The translations under genes and the position numbers were made by a program. Below, in pieces: positions 1 to 11,100 of a stretch of DNA of 48,402 nucleotides; the stretch's first letter is position 1; each line of letters begins with the position of its first letter. The DNA is from Parachlorella kessleri. Its lineage: Eukaryota > Chlorophyta > Trebouxiophyceae > Chlorellales > Chlorellaceae. The stretch is from the NCBI GenBank assembly GCA_001598975.1, contig BBXU01000947.1, forward strand, positions 1 through 48,402. Reading direction: 5' to 3'. A model generated the notes under the pieces. The model saw nothing but the letters and a program-made list of their open reading frames with translations, made no database searches and was not told the DNA's origin.

Positions 1-66
1 CCCACCCACCACCACACACACACCCCAACACACACACACCCCAACACCCACACCCACCCACCCACC
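1..66. repeat. CA/CCCACC-rich simple repeat
   Basis: Low-complexity run of CACACA, CCCCAACA and CCCACC units, ending at the splice donor (on the minus strand) of the last visible LACS exon. It therefore lies in a LACS intron. It is not the plant/algal CCCTAAA telomere repeat. Confidence 0.8.
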
Positions 67-1471
67 TGAGTGCTGGATGATGTACTCCACCGCCGACTCC
101 CCAAGGGTGTCATAGATGGGCACTGCAAAAACAGATGGGAACTGCAATCATATACTTTGGGTGCCAGGGTGCACACCGATACGGGACCTGGGCAAGATGT
201 TGAGTGCTGGCCGCAACCAATGGACTGGACCAACAAGAGAATGCCGAAGAGCTGTGCAGGCGGCTTCAAAGTAGGGCACATGGGGCACAGCAGCCTGCTC
301 TGGCGTTTCAGGGAGGCTAATACCATGCGACACACACAGGCAAAACTAAAAATCCGGGTGGTACTCATGCGAGCCCACGCCTTCCGTGGGTGATGACGCT
401 GTGGACAGCCACGCTAAATCCCAATTTCATCCCAGCATTATCATGCACCATACAAGCTTGCCAGAATGGTGTTCTTCCCTTTCCCAAGGACGCCTGGGAC
501 CACACAGGTTTTGCTGGCTGTCACTCAATGTCATGTAACCTCCATAGTCTTCAGCGCTCACCCACAACACCAGACACAACGTCTGCAGCCCTCGCGGTCA
601 GCATCCACTCCACGTTGTTGGCGCTGCAGATGCCAAGCCTGTCGCCAGGCCCGATCCCGCACTGGTGGAGGGCCGATGCCACGTGGTTGGCCAAGACTGC
701 AGCAGGAGGCCCAGATCAGGAAGTGCTGAATGGGCAGGCTAGCGAGAGAAGTTCGCGCATCTTTGAAGCAATATTGCTTCATCAACTTCCCAGTTTAGCC
801 TGCAGCATTCCCACCACCACCGCAGCTGAACAAACCTGCCTGCCCCGTAGCACACTGTTTTGCATGATATGCCACCTCCCAGCCACAAAGCTGACTAACG
901 CAAATCCGCAGGGCGTGTTGTACTGCGCAAGCAGTTTGTCAATTTGAATTTCTGTGTGACAGAGGAATTGGTGGCCGGCCCATACCTTGCACCTGATAGA
1001 AGCTGTGGAAAATGTAGGCGCCGGCGTTGCCCTCGGCATCAACAGGCCGCCAGCCCAGGCACCTGGCACAGAGGCATGCCTTTTTCTTGAACCCTAGAGT
1101 GTACACACACTTTGGGATATAGAGAAGATGTGTGGCACGTACCTTGACAGTACAACTACCGGTGACACCAGTCGGGGTGCCAACAAACCTACCTGGCGTC
1201 TGGGAACCTCTGAACGGAGTTGTTGAATAGCTCAAGCAGGGTGGTTGCTCCTCGATAGCTGACCGGGAGGTGTTCAGCCGCCGCTGCACGGCCGCAGAAA
1301 CACTCTTGCGTAACCACCCAGGCCTAACACCCTTGTCATCCAACCGTGCGCCCCCATAACCCACCCTTGCGTACCTGTGTTCCGATATGTGGGGGAGACT
1401 CCAGGCTTCCCCTCAGACCCTGCCCTCCCAGGCTCCACCTCGATCGTGCAAACTCCGACCACCTTGGGCAT
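1..1471 (-). CDS. LACS: Long-chain acyl-CoA synthetase, N-terminal part (gene continues beyond left edge)
   Basis: LACS activates free fatty acids to acyl-CoA with ATP and CoA, feeding glycerolipid synthesis or beta-oxidation. Five exons join in phase: 1471-1375, 1250-1193, 1062-986, 696-562 and 122-66; the next exon lies outside the window. The start ATG at 1471 opens MPKVVGVCTIEVEPGR, followed by GVSPTYRN, as in plant ER-type LACS N-termini. Next come LLELFNNSVQRFPDARCLGWRP, GPGDRLGICSANNVEWM and VPIYDTLGESAVEYIIQHS, the classic first half of the AMP-binding fold before the ATP-binding P-loop. No clear PTS2 or transit peptide is visible, so an ER or cytosolic location is inferred. The catalytic motifs are not in the window. 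The gene is divergent to TAM41, with ATGs 198 bp apart. Confidence 0.9.
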
Positions 1472-1668
1472 GGTGCTGCGGAGACCCTTCCTATAGAGCC
1501 TGAAACGTGTGGATACCGCGATCAAATCGACGATCGTAGGAAATGAATGAAGAGACATCAGAGAGCGTGCTGAGCTGGACGCGCCGAGACCGCCAAAGGC
1601 CCAGCAGAGCAAACCGTGGGTCAAATGGAGCAGGTTGTAGTTATACTCGTACCTGCTGTGCTCACGGC
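1472..1668. promoter_or_regulatory. Short bidirectional promoter between LACS and TAM41
   Basis: Only 197 bp separate the LACS ATG (minus strand, 1471) from the preferred TAM41 ATG (plus strand, 1669). If TAM41 instead starts at the in-frame ATG at 1543, just 71 bp remain. Both 5'UTRs and core promoters must fit here or overlap the genes. I see no convincing TATA box. Confidence 0.5.
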
Positions 1669-4462
1669 ATGGTGGTAAGCACGCTCCACCAAATAGTGGA
1701 TGACTTCCCACCCGTCGATCATGCCTTTGGCTATGGCTCGGGCGTCTTCCACCAGCCAGACCTGTATGATCAGTCACCTGCACCAACCGGCAACGCACCT
1801 GCAATAAGCTCCGACAGTCCCCAGCTCGACTTCATATTTGGGGTGCAGGACCCCCAGCAGTGGCACACCGAGGTGGGCTTTGCAGTTGTCCTTTGGCGCG
1901 ACGCCCTTGGTTGACTGCACTGCTTGAAGCCCTCTTCCCACACAGTGTTGTTGATGGTGAAGTCCAACTGTCTTGGCGCCTGAGTAACTAGTTTCTGAGA
2001 GCCGAGGCAGCCTCCGTCCCTATGTGCAGAACCTAGCTCGGCACCGGTCGCACTACTCACTCATGGGCATGCTGGGCCCTTCAGCAGTCACGGCTGTGGC
2101 AGAGAGGCTAGGGGTGGGCATCTACTTTAACACCTTGGTCCCCTGGGGAAACCATGTGAGCCTGGCCACCATGTCTATGTTGCCGGCTACCCAATCCGTA
2201 GGCTGCCGCTGCTGCTGGTGTCACTGCCAGCCACCAATTGCGAGTATCGCTAATTGAGTGGAATCTGTGCTGACGAACCAGCCATGCCTTGCCAATCCGA
2301 ACTAAGTAGCAGTACGAAACGCAACGGGTATGCCATATGTTTCTCGGGCGGCTGTCACATCTATCTTTCATTTGGCTGCCCCTCGGATCGGCGCAGCGAA
2401 TCAAGTACGGGGTGATTAGCTTGGCTGCTCTGGAGAGGGACCTGCAGCAGTGGGACACCCTCTACTGCGCCGGGCGCCTCCACAAGCCCGTTATGGCCCT
2501 GCGGGTGCGCACATGTGTTGGGACTGGGCATGGCCAAGTTCTACTCGTAGTTGAGCAGCGAAGGTTGCAGTGGAAGGCAGTAGTAGCATCTCACTGGGCC
2601 AAGCGCGGGGCGGCGCTACTGCCTCACCACCAAATGATTGCCCAGAAGGAGCACCAGCGCATCTCTCCACCGCTGCTCCGTTGCTAAGCTGTGCTGAGCT
2701 GCCCTGCAGGAGCACCCTGCAGTGCTTGCCGCGCAGGCGAGGAACCTGCTGTCGGCCCTTCGAGTCGCGCTGCTGCTCCTCCCAGACCAGTTCACAACGG
2801 AGGTATGCCTTTGACAGGCACACACGCCGCAGTGAACATAACGCACGCCGACGACAAGGTTGTCAAGGTGTCGCTGTGCCTCACTGGCCGTGCCGGCAGT
2901 GGCAGAAGCACTGTGCTGCCCCATGTACAAGCTGCACCTACAGCGGCAACAGTATTGTTGTAATAGTATTGTTTTGAAGTCCACATGTGAACACAGTATA
3001 AGCCCCACGACTGCCAGGAACACGTACGGGTACTCACTCCCCCCACTTGCCGGCTGTGGCTGTCCTGCACGATGCTGTGCAGGAGATGCTGCACACCATT
3101 TCTGCGCTCAGCTACTCGGGGGACCTCCGCATGGGAGTTGCTGAGGATGCCAAGAAGGTGCAACGCATAGTGCAAGGTGGGCATGGGCAGTTGCTACAGG
3201 TAAATACGCAAACACCCATTGCTTGTCCTGCATGGAGGGTTGCCAGGTTTCAGTTTGCAGTGCTGCCAACATGTGGCCAGGCGCTGGGCTGACGGTTGGG
3301 CACCAGCCAAATGATAGAGCAACGTCTTAAGAGGCCCAGATGGCTGCAGATGTCTATGGCCTTGGTTGTGGACAGTTGTAGGTCGCCCCCCTAGACGCTG
3401 ACTTTGATAGTGCCTAGTGTCTTTGTAGGGAGTCGGTGGGGACAGATTGCTGGGGCATGCCGCCCCTTGAGCGATATGCGTGTGTGCAGGGAGCAATGCT
3501 GGCCTGCGGGATTTGTATCGAGTGCCTCTGAGCACAGCAGAAGCCGACTGGCAAGTGGTGCAGCGGCAGGGGGCGTCCGCGGCAGACAGCTGGGTGCAGG
3601 ACAGGAGCGTCAATGCCCAGGCGGGGCTTGTTTCAGCCCTCCCTCAGGTGTGCTGGGGGCTGGGGCAAGTGACACAGACAAGAGACGGCAACCTGCCATT
3701 GTCAGCCAAGGCAATGATGGAACTGCTGCTTCTACCGGACCCTCACAAAAGGTCATTATCTCCTAAACTGAGGCCTCGTGTATGGCGCCTGCATGCAGAC
3801 CCTGCTGCGATGCATGGCACGCTCGGCGGGCCTCCCACATAGCAACGAGCAGCTACAGCGGCTAGAAGGCCCCTGGGAAGTGGCCGCTGCTTTGCTTAAA
3901 CCAGGTCAGCTGGGAAGCAGCCACCTGCCCTTCACTTGTCCAATGCACTCCAACATGTTCTTTGTGCAGTGCCTGTCTCGAACCTGGGTTTGTTTCCACG
4001 CAGTGCTTGAACAATTGGGCAGTCATTTGGCCAACAAAAGGCTGGGCTTGAGATGTGCCTGGCCCATGCTGCTCGTCAATACACCACCACAGTCACTTGG
4101 GTTCTCCTGTTGCCTCTTACGAAGGGAGGCGTTATCCTGACAACAGCTTTCTTGGTATGTTCCTGCGTGTTAGGTACGGCTGGTATGCCTCAGCACCTTC
4201 ATGGAAATGAAAAACTATACCTAGCCAGACAGGGTACCATACTCTATGTGTCATGTCCATGTAAGTAGGAAGTTTACACTCAAATAGACCAGGCGTGGCT
4301 GCTGCAGGCCAGCCCCAGCCGTTGAGGTGGCACGTCCGGCATGCTGTGAGCCAAGTGGTTCGCGCCTCCAGCCATCGACAGCTGGTGGCAGGCTTTCTGT
4401 CGGCGGGGGTTACCAAGTCTGTCCGGTACGCTTTCAGCAAGCTGAAGAAGGCCTGGAGGTAG
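1669..4462 (+). CDS. TAM41: TAM41/MMP37 phosphatidate cytidylyltransferase, mitochondrial
   Basis: TAM41 makes CDP-diacylglycerol from phosphatidate and CTP at the mitochondrial inner membrane, the entry to cardiolipin and PG synthesis. Eight exons join in phase: 1669-1872, 2030-2155, 2397-2504, 2710-2802, 3083-3176, 3490-3647, 3799-3904 and 4308-4462, giving about 347 residues, close to the usual size. Family motifs appear in order: AFGYGSGVF (nucleotidyltransferase loop), LDFIFGVQDPQQWH, HYSLMGMLG, GVGIYFNTLV, IKYGVISL, LYCAGRLHKP, LLSALRVALLLLP, ALSYSGDLRMGVAED, VSALPQTL and the C-terminal AGVTKSVRYAFSKLKKAWR before TAG. The start is uncertain. An in-frame ATG at 1543 would add 42 Arg/Ser-rich residues that could be a mitochondrial presequence, whereas the 1669 start has no obvious presequence. 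The gene is tail-to-tail with the SABRE gene. Confidence 0.93.
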
Positions 4463-5184
4463 CGGCATGGTGTCCTGCGCCCCTGTCGCTGGGGAGCGCC
4501 ATAGCACAGGAGGCTGAGCAAGTTGTGCTTGTCTGTCTACAGTATGCGTTGTGCTGGTACCTGACAGGAGCTTAGGGGTGGACCATTATGGGACGTCAAG
4601 TGTGCTTACGCCAGCACATGACCAAGGAGGCAGGGCTCCTCACGAGCTTTCATTGCGTCATAGATTAGATGCTCTATGACAGCGGGAGCTTACAACTTGT
4701 GGGAAGGACAGAAGGACACGCATATGAACTGAGCTGCCCACCGGTCACTACAGAGCATTGCAGCGAGTACACGTTTTATAAAACCAACAACCATGTGCAA
4801 GGGAGGAGGAGGGGGTATTTGCTTGTAGCAAGGCATGGAAAGGAACCCGGCAGAGGAAACAGAGCAGACAGATGCCATGGGTGAAAGAATATATTGCCTC
4901 CAAGAGTAGGAGCCAGAGTACCTACTTCGCAAAAGGAGCTGCAATCCGTGCAGCTGGCTACGGGTGACGGTACAAGCCTAGAGGACAGAAGACGCACCAT
5001 GTACAGGCTGCTGACTACTAAATTGGGGGACTCTGAAGTGTACAAAACTGGGTTAACTTTCAATGTTCAAGGCTACAAGACAGGGCCCAAACTACTCTCA
5101 AACCTGACGTGCAACTGTCTGCACCCTACCTACAGGTAAATAGCCCTATTGCTAGCAACATGTGCGTGAAGGCTTGCACCTACT
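4463..5184. other. Convergent intergenic region between TAM41 and SABRE 3' ends
   Basis: 722 bp with no supportable coding exon; it must hold both 3'UTRs. The algal polyadenylation-type signal TGTAA occurs on the minus strand at 4690-4694 (TTACA on the plus strand), possibly for the SABRE transcript. No clear equivalent for TAM41 was found. Confidence 0.45.
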
Positions 5185-8100
5185 CTACTTTGCCAGCTTC
5201 CGCATGCCCTTCTCTGCTTTCTCCGCCAGGTGCTGCATCCATTTGGGTGTGGTCAGGCCCCCAAGGCTGCCGTGCCTGGTGTGCCTGCTGCGCTGGTGCT
5301 GTGGCTCCTGAGGCGGCCATGCTTCCTCTCCCAGGCTAGCAGTCCCTCCACGGGGAGCAGTTGCCTGACCTGGCAAGCCCAGCCCTGCCGCACCCTCCCG
5401 CAATGGGCCTGCCGGGACAGCAGGAGCGGCATAGCTAGGACCAGCTGCCTCTTGCCACTCGCCATGCCCATACCCTCGCTGCTCCTGCTGCTGAGCGGTG
5501 TTGGGGCCAGGGCCGGCATCCAGTTCGCCCTGAGGGAAGGGGCGATGCTCGGGGTGCCCCCCGTGAGGTGGGGAGGGCGGTGGCGAGCCGCCCACGATCT
5601 CGCCTGAGTGCCCCGCGGCTAGGTGCAGCCCACGTTCCAGCGCTCCCGGCTCAAACTCCATTGCAGCCTCAGAGCCCATGGTTGCCGCTGAGAGGTGGCT
5701 CAACAGCGGCTGAGAGGCCCCCTCGGATGGGGACAAGAGAGCAGCACCCGGCTGACGCACCGGCTGGGGACCCACTGCAGCAGGCGGAGCAGCGGCAGCC
5801 CCCAAGAGTGCAGGAGGGCCGCCTGCCGCTGGTGGCACTGGGGACGCACTCACCCGCGGCGGCAGAGGGGCAGGTGGGGGCCCCTTGCGAGCCACGTGCT
5901 GCTCCCCAAAGAGCATCCTGCGCTTCTGCTGCGCCTGCAGGCAGGGGCAGGCACAAAGCACACATGTCCCCATTAAGGCCATCAAGACGCCACACACGTT
6001 CATCCACACTTCCATATATGTGTCACGCAGGGCGCCACACCCCAGCAGCCCGACTACCCCACAACAAAACAGGGCTTCCCAGCCATCCCTTCCTTCAGTC
6101 CTAACATGCCGACAGTTACACACACCATCACTGCAAGCCCACACCCACCCTCCCTTCCACCCCCAGCTTCATTTAGCTAAGCAGCCCCGCCCCTCGGCAT
6201 CATTTGTCCGGGTGAGACAGCATCGCCGCAGCACTCGGCAAACTATCTGCCTAGGCCATGCATACCCCCACATGCATGCATACCCCCACATGCCCCCAAC
6301 CCCACCTCTTCCAGCTTCGCCTGGCCTAGCCTCACCCCGGCCTCCTCCTGCGCAGCTAGGCCGGCCCTCGTTTCACCAACAGAGGCACTGACCATGGAAG
6401 ACTACCTACCCACCAGCTGCCGCATACACACCCAAACTCTAGTAACGTCCCCACCCGGGCCCACTCACCCGCAGTTCCTCCTCGCTCAGCCCCACTTCCT
6501 CCTTCTTAGACTTGGCCAGCCCCAGCGAGGCCATCAGCGAATGGCCCTTGCCGCGGTTGCGCCCCTCGCCGCGCCCCTCCCACCCCTCCTCGCCGTACCC
6601 CTCAGGCAGCAGCTCCTGCAAAGGGCGCCGGCATCAGAAAGTTTCAAGCGAGGCAAGGCTACCTGAAGCTCCTTCGACGGCGCAGACTGTGCGTGGTATG
6701 TGTCAACCGGAGGGCCTGGGAGGTGTCCCTGCAACGGCAGCACCCACAGAGCCGACCTTCAGCCCCCAGAGCCTGCCTCAGCCCCTTCCAGGACAGCATC
6801 GAACGAACGCAGACAGCCATACACCCAGCACCCACCAACAGCAGCTGATGCCCCCTTGCCCACCTTGAACTTTTTGCCCTGCAGCCCCGCCATTGACTTG
6901 ACCGCGCTTTTGATGGCGTCCCACTTCATCCGGTTGAACAGGTCACGCCAGCGCCCCTCCAAGCCCTCGTACACCATGCTGTCGCTCACGAACTTGAGGT
7001 CGTTGAAGCTGACAGGGTAGCCCTCATACGTGGCGCGGCAGTGTGCTCGGTTGACGCGCACGTACACAAAGCGAGTCTTGCGGTGGGGCACCTTGGGCAC
7101 TGTCGACGCCTGCAGGGCAGGGCAGGGCAGGGCAGGTGGAGGCAGCGGCTGAGCCTGTGCGTACAGCTAGGTAGCTGACATAGGGCTTCCGCAATCCGGT
7201 GCAACGTACAGCAAGCCACTATCACTAAGGTTGTAAGATCTTGCATCCCTCAATAGCAATGCAGTGCTGCGCTCCCGCACATGCAAGCCACACATGCAGC
7301 CTTCCAGCATTTAACGCACCGACGACCCTTCGTCAGCAGTAGACAGCCGCGAGCGGCCAAGGCTGGCTGCCGCGACATCCACACCGCCTGCTGCTGCAGC
7401 CGCCGCCGCTGCTGCAGCAACAGCACTGCCTTGGAAGGATGACGTCCCTCCCGGCACCTCACCACTGCTGCTCTGATGCCCTTCTACCAAGCCGGGGGCG
7501 GAAAATGCGCCACTGGATGTGACAGAAGAGGGATCATGGAGGGAGTTGGAGCGCCTGTGCAGGCGGGCGTGGGTAGCTCGCCAGCCTGACGATGAGGCTG
7601 CCGCTGCTGCCGCCCCTGCAGCAGCGCGGGGGGAGCTGCTGCCGCTCCCGCCTGCCAGGCTGCCGCTGCCGCCGGCTCCGCCGCTGTCCACCGAGCGGTC
7701 CTTGCCGGCCAGCAGCGAGCTCTGTGGCACGACAGGGGTGCTGGGGCTGATGAGCGTGTGTTTGATACAAACAAGCACCATGCATGATTGGAGGTGCAAT
7801 CATCCAACAGTAGAGCCACAGAAACCGAGACGCCACCCGCCGTGTCACAGGAATGGCAGACGGGGTGCCTCCACGCACTGCCCACTCCCATTGCAGCCCC
7901 ACCTGCGGCGGCCCTGTAGCTGAGTAGTCCCACTCTGTGGGGATAGCAGTGGCGGCCCGGCGGTGGCGCATGGCTGCTGAGGCGGGGACCGCCACCGACT
8001 GGGCAAACATGGACTGCCGCTTGGCCGAGTCCTGCTCCTGGGGGAAGAAGTACTCCTGCGCACCCCAAGCGAAGAGATGTTTTTGCTACTGGTGACGGAG

Positions 8101-11100
8101 GGAAGTGCAAGTGGAACCTACCAACGGCCAACTGGTCTCTCTTCAGGCGCCATGGTGTCCCAGAAACTGATAGCTAAGACCTTCTCGCAGTGCCGCACTG
8201 TGTTGACAACAGCTGATGCACACTACGAGAGCATAGCCTACTCCATGCAGGGCAGAGCACCGTGCTCACCCAGAACTTGACGGCGATAGCTTCTGTGAGG
8301 TGGAGCCCCAGGGGGTGCACCGTCACATCCAGCAAGTCATACACGATGTGAGTCTGCATCCAGAAGGAGGCCGGGGCTGAACATGTTTGGGACGCACCAA
8401 CACGCCAGCCATGATGACAGGAGTCTGAACTACAGCCCCTCACCACATCGTAGTGAAACCAGCCCATGCTGAAGGGATGGAAGCAGCAAAGTCTTCCTTC
8501 ATTCTGCATCCAGCCCTGTCAGTCCCGTCCAGTCCCGTCCAGCCCAGCTCTACTCCCTGTTTGCACTACCTGCCACCCATGCTAAAATCTTCCACCGCAG
8601 AACTTTGCTTCAGGAAGAGCAGGACAGCATCATAAGAAGCCCCAGCCCCTGTCGCCGACTGTGACAGGCCGGCAGTCCTCCGGCATATGTGCTATCCTGC
8701 ACTGGCCGGCCCCACCCTGCACTCACCTTGGTGGGCACACCCATGGTGGCATTGACGCGGACCATGGGATCCCTTTCCCAGGACTTGGTAGGGTTCCACA
8801 CCGAGAGGATCACACCTGCAGGCCGGCCAGACATGGACCAAACTCAGGACAACTTGGTCCCTCCTAAAGGACTCGGGAACACTTGCACCAGCTGTTCTGA
8901 CGTTGGAGAGCAGCTGGGCTAAACACAGGAGGTGAGGTACGAGGCATGTTCGCAACAAACTCCAGCCGCGCATCTGTATGAAGCCAGGAAGGTCCCTTCT
9001 CCATGCCTACAGCACTGGCGGGTCATTCGTTCCAGCAGAAGGAGTGACTGCATCAACACTGCCGCCGCCATGTGAACTACTACACAGGACGGGGAGTGCA
9101 TCGTACCTGGACCGATGCCTGGAGCAGCATCCAGAGACCCAGAGGAATCCATGACCTCTATGCGGTGAATCACAAACTTCGTGAAGCCTGCAGTCAGCAC
9201 AACAAGCAGGTGCTTGGCACATTCCTTCCTCGCTCCACGGCTCACTTGAAAAAACTGTTGCTTTCGTGCCAGCGGGCGTACTCATCCTGCAAATGCCGCC
9301 AGCCAACTGGATCCCTGGCTGGCAGGCACTGCCAGACGGGTGCTGGCATTCAGGCACTGCCCAACCATATACTCAGGCATTCATTCTTTCTTGCCTGAGC
9401 GGTCCTTGTTGCGGAAGATGTCCATGGACAGGTCCCTGATCGAGGCCTGCGAGGATATAATACTTAACAGTGAAGGGCAAGTCAGGGCAAACATTGGCAG
9501 GAAATTTGCAATCTTCACAACAACAGACAAAGAGCAGGCTCACAAGCTTACAAAGACGACCAAAGCCATGACTTAACTGCATACTATAGGGGCCCTAAGG
9601 CATCCCTAGTAAAATGGTCCAGGCGTCAGCCCTTACCTGCACAAAGAGCTGATCCCGAGCCAGGGTGCACAGCTGCCACACCACCCGGTCCACTTGCAGC
9701 AGCACCCGCGAGGCGTGACGGCTGGACTGCCGCTTGCGAGCCACCGCCTGCAGCAGCGTGGACAATGCAAGAGAGGTCAACAGCAAGCCAGCTTTTTGCA
9801 GCCGGCCTGCAGGTGCACAAGCACATGAGCAACGATGTCAGCATAGCGAAGGAAAGGAGGAATACAATCTCGCCTAGATGAGCACCTCCAGGGACCTGTG
9901 CCCCACGGGGCCTCAAGCTTGACTTTGCAGGTAACTGGCTTCCCAGGCGACGAACAAGCCTTTTGCACCGCAAAACCAACGCACCTTGAGTTCTATGAGG
10001 GCCGCCTTGGCCTTCTCAAACGTCTGCAGCCCGCCAACTTCCTGCTCCTCGACCCAGCGCAGCAGGAGCGCCTGCTCGGGAGTTAATGATAGTGACAACC
10101 ACAGTTAGTACCCTACAGTGAGGAACAGTGTCAGAGCAGCGATGTGCTTCTGGCCCCAGAAGAAAGTGGGGTGTCCATCCTTGGCAGCACCAAGCAAATC
10201 TTCGCACACGCAAGCTGCAAGACAGTCAGCATCCATCCCCACTCAAAAGCCCGGGTGTGAGCCTCTGCACCTGCTGTTGCTGCATCGCTCGCAGAAGCTG
10301 CCGCCCGCGCAGCCCTTGCTCTTGTCGCAACAGTGCCCGTTGGCTGCCTCCTCCACTGCTGGCATTCACCCCGATCGCCATCTCAGGAACGGGCAGCTCT
10401 CGGTCTGCCGCAGCAACTGCCGCTGCGGCACACGCTGCACCAGCAGCTGCAGGCAAGAGCTCTTCACTACAGCTACCCAGCCCTGCTGCCTCGCGGGGGC
10501 TGCTGCCCTCTGCGACTGCCTCACTCCCCCGAGCACCACCTTGGTCCTGCCGCTGCTGCCTCTGCTGGCTTGGGCGGGCGTGGAGAGAGCTAGACCGGGA
10601 GAGCAGCTGGCTCTTGGCAGTGGCTGCAGCGGCTGCGGACGTGGCCCCAAGGTGCTCACGCAGGGCCACAGCCAGCTCGGCCGCACTGTTGAAATGCATG
10701 GCAGCCTGCATATGCAGCAGGGTAGAAATTCACACATCCGCCAAACGCGCACAACACTGTAGCCTCAGTCCCACGCTAGCAAGGCAGGATCGTTTCAAGC
10801 TACCCTTGACTTCGCCGTCAAGTAGTAGGCGGAGGGCGACTAAGGCATGCACAGACACATACAAGCCAAACCCCTGCCCGGGGCACGGTTTGTAGGGTCT
10901 TCAGTAGCAGGGTCTTCAGTGGCAGGCCCTTCCCCAGCACCTAGCCGACCCCCTCACCTGCGCATCCGACTCCTCCGCAACAAAGCTGTGCAGCTCAGCA
11001 CCGCCTTGATGGCTGGTGCCTGCGCCAGTCACGCCGCCAGTTGAGCGCACAAGGCGGAGGCCCAAGCACCGCCGCACCTGCACAGCACCGGTATCCCGTT

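Noticed and set aside
1..66. Telomere-like or CRISPR-like repeat at the left edge
   Set aside because: The units are irregular CA/CCCACC, not CCCTAAA, with no spacers, and they sit in a LACS intron.
3648..3842. Continuation of the TAM41 exon past 3647 in the same open frame
   Set aside because: The open frame reaches only donors in the wrong phase for the next exon at 3799. Splicing 3647 to 3799 gives VSALPQTL, matching the family.
5185..6144. 319-codon minus-strand frame as a separate proline-rich protein
   Set aside because: Only the part from about 5940 to 5185 is coding, as the last exon of SABRE; the 5' part is intron read-through.
10128..10895. Long plus-strand frames of 255 and 214 codons
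   Set aside because: They lie antisense to the GC-rich, Ala/Ser-rich SABRE exon at about 10709-10270 and have no recognisable motif or splice context. They are shadow frames.
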